Of a stretch of 64,000 bases of DNA, positions 58,616 through 64,000 are shown one piece after another. The DNA is taken from assembly GCA_963711095.1 (NCBI GenBank), contig CAVQCX010000018.1, forward strand, positions 248,001 through 312,000, in the 5' to 3' direction. Positions within the stretch are counted from its first letter, which is position 1; each line of letters begins with the position of its first letter. The notes under the pieces are model-generated. The model saw only the letters and a list, made by a program, of their open reading frames with translations, had not been told where the DNA came from and did not search any database. Source of the DNA: CAVQCX01 sp963711095 (GTDB taxonomy: Bacteria; Pseudomonadota; Gammaproteobacteria; Chromatiales; Chromatiaceae). Both the position numbers and the translations under genes were made by a program.

Positions 58616-59632
58616 ATGGCGACGATGCGCGTTGTGCAGGTCTCTCGACCGAGGGGGGACTTTGAGATCGTAGAGCGGCAGATGCCGGAGCCGGTTCCTG
58701 GGACGGTCCGGATCAAGGTGGAAGCTTGTGGCATCTGCCACAGCGATTCGGTGACGAAAGAGGGCCTGTTCCCAGGGATCCAGTATCCGCGGGTTCCCGG
58801 CCATGAGGTGGCGGGAGTGATCGACGCGATCGGCCCGGGGGTGCCTGGCTGGGCCCCGGGCCAGCGGGTCGGCGTAGGATGGAACGGCGGGTATTGCGGG
58901 TATTGCGACCACTGCCGCCGCGGGGCATTTTTCGCCTGCGTGCGCGGCCAGATTACCGGCATCACCTACGACGGCGGGTACGGCGAGTACATGATCGCGC
59001 CCGCCAGCGCGGTCGCGCTGATGCCTGCGGACCTGCCGCCCGTCGACGCGGCCCCGCTGATGTGCGCCGGCGTCACAACGTTCAACGCGCTGCGCAACAG
59101 CGGCGCTCGGCCGGGCGACGTGGTCGCCGTTCTCGGGCTGGGCGGGCTCGGCCACCTCGGAGTCCAGTATGCTGCGAGGATGGGATTTCACACAGTCGGC
59201 ATCGCGCGCGGCAAGGACAAGGAACCGCACGCCCGCCAGTTGGGCGCGTCGGTTTACATCGACAGCTTGACCCAAGATCCCGCGGCCGAGCTCCTCAAAC
59301 TGGGCGGCGCCAAGGTCATCCTGGCGACGGCGACCAGTGGAGAGGCGATGAGCGCGGTGCAGGGCGGCGTGGCGCCGAACGGCACACTACTGATCGTCGG
59401 CGCCGCCCAGTCGATGCAGGTGTCTCCCATAGCGCTGCTGGCGGGCTGCCGGTCGGTCAAGGGCTGGTATTCCGGGACGTCGATCGACTCCCAGGACACG
59501 CTCGCGTTCAGCGCGCGAACCGGCGTGCGGGCGATGAACGAGACCTATCCGCTGGAGCGCGTCGCGGACGCTTACGACCGCATGATGAGCGGTAAGGCGC
59601 GCTTTCGAGTGGTGCTCACGCTCGGACAGTAG
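58616..59632 (+). CDS. Zinc-dependent alcohol dehydrogenase
   Basis: 338 aa medium-chain dehydrogenase. Catalytic zinc ligands in CGICHSD (about residue 40) and GHEVAG; structural zinc cysteines in GYCGYCDHCRRGAFFAC (about 95-112); NAD(P) Rossmann motif VLGLGGLGHLG near 175. Oxidises alcohols or reduces aldehydes with NAD(P); substrate not predictable. ATG 58616 has a weak ribosome-binding site (AGAAGGAC upstream). It begins the more regular region after the accessory DNA. Confidence 0.92.
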   Translation: MATMRVVQVSRPRGDFEIVERQMPEPVPGTVRIKVEACGICHSDSVTKEGLFPGIQYPRVPGHEVAGVIDAIGPGVPGWAPGQRVGVGWNGGYCGYCDHCRRGAFFACVRGQITGITYDGGYGEYMIAPASAVALMPADLPPVDAAPLMCAGVTTFNALRNSGARPGDVVAVLGLGGLGHLGVQYAARMGFHTVGIARGKDKEPHARQLGASVYIDSLTQDPAAELLKLGGAKVILATATSGEAMSAVQGGVAPNGTLLIVGAAQSMQVSPIALLAGCRSVKGWYSGTSIDSQDTLAFSARTGVRAMNETYPLERVADAYDRMMSGKARFRVVLTLGQ

Positions 59633-59681
59633 CCACAAAATGATCCTAGCCACCAACAACGGACAGGGTCCTAAGCGAGCG

Positions 59682-61001
59682 TTAGCAGGTCACTTTTGCG
59701 TTATTATTTTTGCTTGAGCGCTTCTTCAGTTGCCGGTGAGTCTGCACCGCCCAGTCGAGGATCTCCTGCCCTTGTTCAGTGTCGATAAGGTTCACATATT
59801 CGTACGGATCAGACGGCAGGTGAAACACCGCCAACCGGTGATCGGGGAAGCTGCCCGGTTCCTCTCTCCCATCATTTGCCGTGGAGAGGCCCACCGATAA
59901 GAATTTATACCCGTCCTTGCGGACCATGCTCAGTGCACCCCCGCCGATCGTGGTCTCCGCATAACGGTCCCGGTCGGGCAAAAATCCGCTCGCGAAGGAT
60001 TCCAGCATGCTGGCGCCGTCCATCTCCTCTGCCTTAATTCCGGCCAGGTCGAGAACCGTAGGGGCGATATCGATGCTCCGCCCTGTGCCCTTCATGACTT
60101 TTGGCGTATAGCCCGGAATGATCCAAAGCTGCGTATTCGCGTACACGACCTCATAGGGAAAATTTCCGTGTGATGTCCCTTCGACCATTTTCAGGCCGTC
60201 AACGACTGAATATCGATGAGGTTCATTATAACGAAAATGGTCGTATACCTCTCCGTGATTGCTGTAAATTATGTACGTGAGGTCCTGAATGTCCTTGGTC
60301 GCTTCAAATATTTGCGCAATGCGCTTATCAGCCTGGGTGAGCGCACGTCGCCTGAGCGCCGCAAATTCGTCAGGGCTTTCCAGAGCGGCCCGCCGGGAAT
60401 GATAGGCATCATAGGGCCAGTGCAGCGGAAGGCCCCTTAATTTCCGTAAGCGGGCTTTAAGCCGGGATCGCCACCCGAGCAAGCCGCAAAGCTCAACTGG
60501 CTGGTTCCAGGGGCGGTGGGTATCCCGAAGGAAGATGTGGGCGTAAAACGGGCTGGAATTCTTAATATTCTCTAAACACTCCGATAAGCTCATTATTTTG
60601 GGCAAATTGAACTGACTTAGCCTTTCCGGCTCGTTTTTCAGCCAGCACTGTCTCATCCCTCCGTTGACCGCCCATGTTCCCAGGTTATCCTTGCCACCGA
60701 GACCAACCAAAGTAAAAATATCGTAGTCGGCTTCCCTCAAGTACTCAAACAGTGTCTTGGAAAGCCACCAGTTATCGGCGGTATGATATCCTTTTCGATC
60801 AAGGGAAGAATTACATTGGCGGGCGCTCCATACCCCTGTTAATTCAGCGACAAGAGAATCGCCGTGATGATGCGACTGCCCGCGGCCCATGGGAATAAAT
60901 ACCGCTCTTGTGCGCAAGCTGTCCAGGAACGGAGTGTTTCTCAAGTTGCTGTGAAAATCGCGCATATCCGCGCAGTGAAGGCAAATGGCTAGAAAATTCA
61001 T
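59682..61001 (-). CDS. Sulfatase/alkaline phosphatase superfamily protein, atypical active site
   Basis: 439 aa without signal peptide. The fold is clear: YIIYSNHGEVYDHFRYNEPH (metal-binding NHGE), SIDIAPTVLDLAGI, YEYVNLIDTEQGQ at the end. In sulfatases a C/S-x-P-x-R motif 8 residues before LTG supplies the formylglycine; here the aligned stretch is GQSHHHGDSLVAELTG, with no cysteine and a histidine in the aligned position. A serine nearby could act as nucleophile, as in phosphotransferases, or the enzyme may be inactive. More AT-rich than neighbours; lipid or polysaccharide phosphotransfer is a possible role. Confidence 0.75.
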   Translation of the reverse strand: MNFLAICLHCADMRDFHSNLRNTPFLDSLRTRAVFIPMGRGQSHHHGDSLVAELTGVWSARQCNSSLDRKGYHTADNWWLSKTLFEYLREADYDIFTLVGLGGKDNLGTWAVNGGMRQCWLKNEPERLSQFNLPKIMSLSECLENIKNSSPFYAHIFLRDTHRPWNQPVELCGLLGWRSRLKARLRKLRGLPLHWPYDAYHSRRAALESPDEFAALRRRALTQADKRIAQIFEATKDIQDLTYIIYSNHGEVYDHFRYNEPHRYSVVDGLKMVEGTSHGNFPYEVVYANTQLWIIPGYTPKVMKGTGRSIDIAPTVLDLAGIKAEEMDGASMLESFASGFLPDRDRYAETTIGGGALSMVRKDGYKFLSVGLSTANDGREEPGSFPDHRLAVFHLPSDPYEYVNLIDTEQGQEILDWAVQTHRQLKKRSSKNNNAKVTC

Positions 61002-61587
61002 GATCTATTCACTGATTTCGTCAAAAAAGCGGGTATGTTACAACGACTGCAAGGTCGCAGAGTATTCCTTATTCTTCAGGAAACGTCCCAAACGCATTCA
61101 AATAAAGCAGTGCTCAGCGGCCTTTTGGCCATAGGAGCTTGCTTTCAGCAGCCGAAGGCGGAGACACGGCCAGCAGCCCGGAAACGACGCCAGGTGCCAG
61201 TTTGCCACCGCCTTTGCGGCATGCAGCCCTCCCGGTTCCCCCGTTATGAGGCCGCCGCAAGCTCCCAGCGGCGCCGCCCGCCAGCTGGGTGCGCGATTTC
61301 CATTACTTTCGCCCGATTCTAGGCCTATCGAGCCGCGGGTCAAGGATGATCGGGCGATGGGGGCAGGGGGGTGTTAGGTCAGGGGAATCTGGCCGTTGAC
61401 CGGCCCGGCACTGTCCTAGGGCGAAGCCCGGCTGGGCGAGGCTATTTGCGGGGGCATGCCACACACGCGGCACCATCGACCCAGAGGCCGATCCTGCGTC
61501 GCAGCCAGATTCTGACTGATGTGATAACGTATCAGGTACCCGGCGCTTACCCTTGCGCCGTAGGCCAGGCAGAGGTTCTTCACGCCC
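61002..61587. other. Intergenic, no gene supported
   Basis: 586 bp. Weak open frames on both strands; none with a start signal or family resemblance. A promoter for the DUF3891 gene should be near its start, and one for the sulfatase-like gene in the AT-rich first 60 bp. Confidence 0.45.
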
Positions 61588-62430
61588 ATGATGGTGACCC
61601 AGTACAACGGCGAGCGCTTGTTCGCGACCATGCAGACCGATCACTCGCGCGTCGCAGGCTTCCTTGCTGCTCATTGGGGCAATTCGGAGCTCGCCACACC
61701 GCAACCGTGGAGCTCAGTTGTGCTTGCCGCCCAGGAGCATGACCGCGGGTGGTGGCAATGGGAGTGCCGACCCACCCTGAGCGACGCGGGCGGCCCGCTC
61801 GACTACCAGAACGACACGCTGCATCACCTGGGGGCGCTGCGGACGACGATCTACCGCAGCGCCGTTGAAGACATCGCGCCGCTCGATCCGTACGCCGCGG
61901 TGCTCATGCTCGAGCACCTCACGGGCCTGCTCACGGCAGGCAACGGAGCCTTTTCATTTCGCAAGGACGTGAGCGCAAACCCGATTGCCAAGGCTTACCT
62001 GGACGACCAGCGCGAAGTCCGCAAGGCACTGGTCGAAAAGCTGCGGGCTTGGCCGGAGCTTCGCGAGCACAGCAGCGACGAGCGGCTCGAGACCAACAGC
62101 AAGCTGGTGGAGGTTTGCGACGCGTTGGCGCAGTTCCTGTGCAACCGTTTTCCGCTCGACAACCCAAACCGCGGCAAGGATCCCAACCGCGTGTTCGCCG
62201 AGCTTCCCGTGCCGGTCAGGCCTGGCGTACCCGACGTGCGCCTGACCCTGAAGGTCCTCGACGACCACCGCCTCGCCCTCGACCCCTACCCGTTCGATAT
62301 CGACCCCCTGCCGATCCACTACGTGGCCCGCTGGCTGACGACCAGAGTTTATGAGTCCCAGCAAGCGTTTCTCGAGGAGTTCTACCGCGCCGAAACCTTG
62401 GCGGTCCGATACCAGTTGCAACCAACATGA
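61588..62430 (+). CDS. DUF3891 family protein
   Basis: 280 aa, soluble. DUF3891 proteins have histidine-rich patches that may hold metal: TDHSRVAGFLAAHWG, LAAQEHDRGWWQWE, HHLGALRTTIYR, MLEHLTGLL. This pattern (H...HD...H...H) is reminiscent of HD-type hydrolases, but I state that as a guess. ATG 61588 or the adjacent ATG 61591 is the start. Its stop overlaps the start of the ligase-like gene (ATGA, 62427-62430), so the two are translationally coupled and probably act together. Confidence 0.82.
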   Translation: MMVTQYNGERLFATMQTDHSRVAGFLAAHWGNSELATPQPWSSVVLAAQEHDRGWWQWECRPTLSDAGGPLDYQNDTLHHLGALRTTIYRSAVEDIAPLDPYAAVLMLEHLTGLLTAGNGAFSFRKDVSANPIAKAYLDDQREVRKALVEKLRAWPELREHSSDERLETNSKLVEVCDALAQFLCNRFPLDNPNRGKDPNRVFAELPVPVRPGVPDVRLTLKVLDDHRLALDPYPFDIDPLPIHYVARWLTTRVYESQQAFLEEFYRAETLAVRYQLQPT

Positions 62431-63731
62431 GCCGCTCCGGAGAACACAGGGAGCTGTCTATGCATGCCTCCTTGCTGGCCATCCTGGAACACGCGTGGGA
62501 CATCCCGTTCTATCGCGATCTGTGGATGCGGCACGGCCTGTCCTCTCGCGAGCGGCTCCAGGAGCTGGCCGCCGGCGGCAGTTTCAGCGAGCTCCCGATC
62601 ATTCGCAAGGACGATCTCAAACAGCATGCCGAGGCGATCATGCAGTGGGACGGGGCCGTCGACGTCGTGAGCTCGTCCGGCACCACCGGCCGACCGGTGG
62701 ACATCCCACTGCTGGCCGACGAGGAGCGCAACCGCGTTGACCGCGTGCGCAAGACGATTCGCGAGATCGGAGTGAGTAGGGGCTCACGCGTTCTCGATCT
62801 TCTCAGTCTCAACGACATGTTTGCGCTTGGACCACAGATGTGGCTCGCCATCAAGGCCGAAGAGGCGCTTGCCATCCGCTGCCAGGCACCCCGTCTGAAG
62901 CGGGTTCTCGACGTCATCCGGTACCTGAAGCCGCAGTTCGTGATCGGCAACCCGCACGTGCTGGTGAGCATGGCCGAGGAGGCCGTCGCCGCCGGGCTCT
63001 GGCCCGATCGGGCGAGCTTGCCGAAAGCCGCTGTGTTCGCGGTCGCGGCCACCTTTGACAGCGGGCTTGCGCCCGCGCCGGTCGTGGAGAAGGTTTGCGA
63101 GCTATGGGGCATCGAGGCCTACACTTCGCAGTACGGCTGCAGCGAGGCGGGCACCCTCGCGCATGAATGCATGTATCACCGCGGATATCACGTCAATGAA
63201 ACCGACACCCTGATTGAGCTGATCGACCCGGAAACGCAAGCCCCGACGGCGCCGGGCAGCGCCGGGGAGGTCGTGATCACGGCCCTGTCACTGCCACGCG
63301 GATTCCTGCCGATTCGATACGGCACCAATGATATTGCTGCCTGGATTGATCACGAGCCCTGTCCCTGCGGCCGTCGATCCGCCCGCCTGGGGCCGATCAT
63401 CGGGCGCCGGGACCACCAGCTGAAGATCAAGGGGCAGACGATTTTCCCGGAGCTGTTGCTGCAGATCGTGGACGAATCGCGGCTCGCCAAGCACGCCGCA
63501 ATCGGCATCCGCAAGAACGAGCTGCAGGCCGACGAGGCGACGATCCTCATCGTTCCGAGTGCCGGCCTGTCTGGCGACGAGGTTGTGCAACAGCTGCAGG
63601 CCAGGCTGACCAGGCACGTGCCGGTCTTGCCCAAGGTGGCGACCATCGAGGAGAGCACACTGCGCGAGCTCGAAGAGACCGAGCTGCGCCGCACCAACGG
63701 GGTGAAGGTGCCGCGCATCCTAAGGATCTGA
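62427..63731 (+). CDS. Phenylacetate-CoA ligase-like adenylate-forming enzyme
   Basis: 434 aa, PaaK-like ANL superfamily. N-terminal IPFYRDLWMRHG, P-loop SSSGTTGRPV (about residue 83), YTSQYGCSEAG, RYGTNDIAAWID and GRRDHQLKIKGQTIFPEL near 330 mark the AMP-binding fold and the C-terminal lid. Such enzymes activate aromatic or other carboxylates to acyl-CoA through an acyl-adenylate. The CGRRSARLGPIIGRRD block contains CPCGR, a metal-type motif found in this group. Substrate unknown. Overlaps DUF3891 by 4 bp. Confidence 0.88.
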   Translation: MSRSGEHRELSMHASLLAILEHAWDIPFYRDLWMRHGLSSRERLQELAAGGSFSELPIIRKDDLKQHAEAIMQWDGAVDVVSSSGTTGRPVDIPLLADEERNRVDRVRKTIREIGVSRGSRVLDLLSLNDMFALGPQMWLAIKAEEALAIRCQAPRLKRVLDVIRYLKPQFVIGNPHVLVSMAEEAVAAGLWPDRASLPKAAVFAVAATFDSGLAPAPVVEKVCELWGIEAYTSQYGCSEAGTLAHECMYHRGYHVNETDTLIELIDPETQAPTAPGSAGEVVITALSLPRGFLPIRYGTNDIAAWIDHEPCPCGRRSARLGPIIGRRDHQLKIKGQTIFPELLLQIVDESRLAKHAAIGIRKNELQADEATILIVPSAGLSGDEVVQQLQARLTRHVPVLPKVATIEESTLRELEETELRRTNGVKVPRILRI

Positions 63732-63749
63732 GCGTTCGCCCGAGACATG

Positions 63750-63990
63750 ATCCTAGAAACGGCAGTTGACCACTTCGAGTGAGGATCAAATGATTGGTCT
63801 GGCCATGGTTTCGGACAAGCTTGATGCTCACCCGCCGGGTGATGGCCGCTACGACCACCAGGGCACGCACCGCGCGGCGCCCGGCTGCGTTATAGCTCGT
63901 TGGAATAGAGCTACTATTCCGCCTCGTTATGCCTTGCCAGACACCACGCGGCACGCACCCTGGCGGCCGTTCAACTGCCGCTTCTAGGAT
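63750..63990. repeat. MITE-like element at the window end
   Basis: 241 bp with 20-bp terminal inverted repeats differing at one position (ATCCTAGAAACGGCAGTTGA at 63750-63769; complement of ATCCTAGAAGCGGCAGTTGA at 63971-63990). No intact gene inside. A similar start (TGATCCTAG) lies at 59641, after the alcohol dehydrogenase gene. Confidence 0.85.
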
Positions 63991-64000
63991 GACCGCAGCG

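Overview
The window looks like the chromosome of a high-GC, sulfur-oxidising gammaproteobacterium, probably of the order Chromatiales. The evidence is: dissimilatory APS reductase (aprBA); a sulfide:quinone oxidoreductase-type flavoprotein with a sigma-54 activator; an integration host factor alpha gene in the gammaproteobacterial order infC-rpmI-rplT-pheS-pheT-ihfA-merR-tRNA-Pro; and a nitric oxide reductase cluster. No rRNA, CRISPR array or prophage module was seen.

Layout. 1-4.0 kb: end of aprB, aprA, two strong hairpins, then a run of small genes (unknown 116 aa, SlyD-like FKBP, 53-aa and 102-aa proteins). 4.0-5.4 kb: a complete REP-associated transposase (RAYT) between inverted repeats, a small palindromic element and an elongated CsrA-like gene. 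5.5-13.8 kb (minus strand): the conserved translation block thrS-infC-rpmI-rplT-pheS-pheT-ihfA-merR, bounded by tRNA-Val(GAC) and tRNA-Pro(GGG) and peppered with intergenic palindromes. 14.5-20.2 kb: an 11-heme cytochrome c fused to cytochrome b, a small protein, the SQR-type gene, and divergently a FisR-like sulfane-sulfur regulator; a sigma-54 promoter and paired palindromes lie between them. 20.2-26.1 kb: ClC channel, DUF2339 membrane protein, DUF4124 protein.

26.5-35.0 kb: a Crp/Fnr regulator and, across a perfect Fnr/Dnr box, norC-norB, a terminator, then norQ, a small membrane protein, a CcoG/NapH-like Fe-S protein, a DsrC-family protein without redox cysteines carrying an extra N-terminal domain, a methyltransferase and norD. 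The insertion of a DsrC relative into a NO-reductase accessory operon is the most unusual intact gene arrangement here.

35.0-58.6 kb is an accessory region full of decayed mobile DNA. It contains several RAYT fragments sharing a GGGGTCAG end motif, a group II intron with a frameshifted reverse transcriptase, a roughly 190-bp repeat in three copies that separates cargo genes, hicB with a beheaded hicA, a DruA-like DUF4338 gene beside a truncated ISKra4-type ORF, an orphan twitch radical SAM gene, and a substrate-binding protein with an amber codon in its signal peptide. It also holds a sensor kinase split by a RAYT remnant, a DUF1801 gene between direct repeats, and a cysJ-cysI-cysH operon with three single-base frameshifts opposite an intact cysB. 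Finally there is an integron attC site between two cassette-like genes, the first of which is split by a 1.8-kb element whose 531-aa protein I cannot classify.

58.6-64.0 kb: alcohol dehydrogenase, a sulfatase-like protein, and a translationally coupled DUF3891 / phenylacetate-CoA-ligase-like pair, ending in a 241-bp MITE-like element.

Functional reading: sulfide is oxidised through SQR under FisR control, sulfite through AprBA; electrons can reach the quinone pool and haem proteins, and NO is detoxified or respired by NorCB under a Dnr-type regulator. Assimilatory sulfate reduction appears to be dispensable and decaying.
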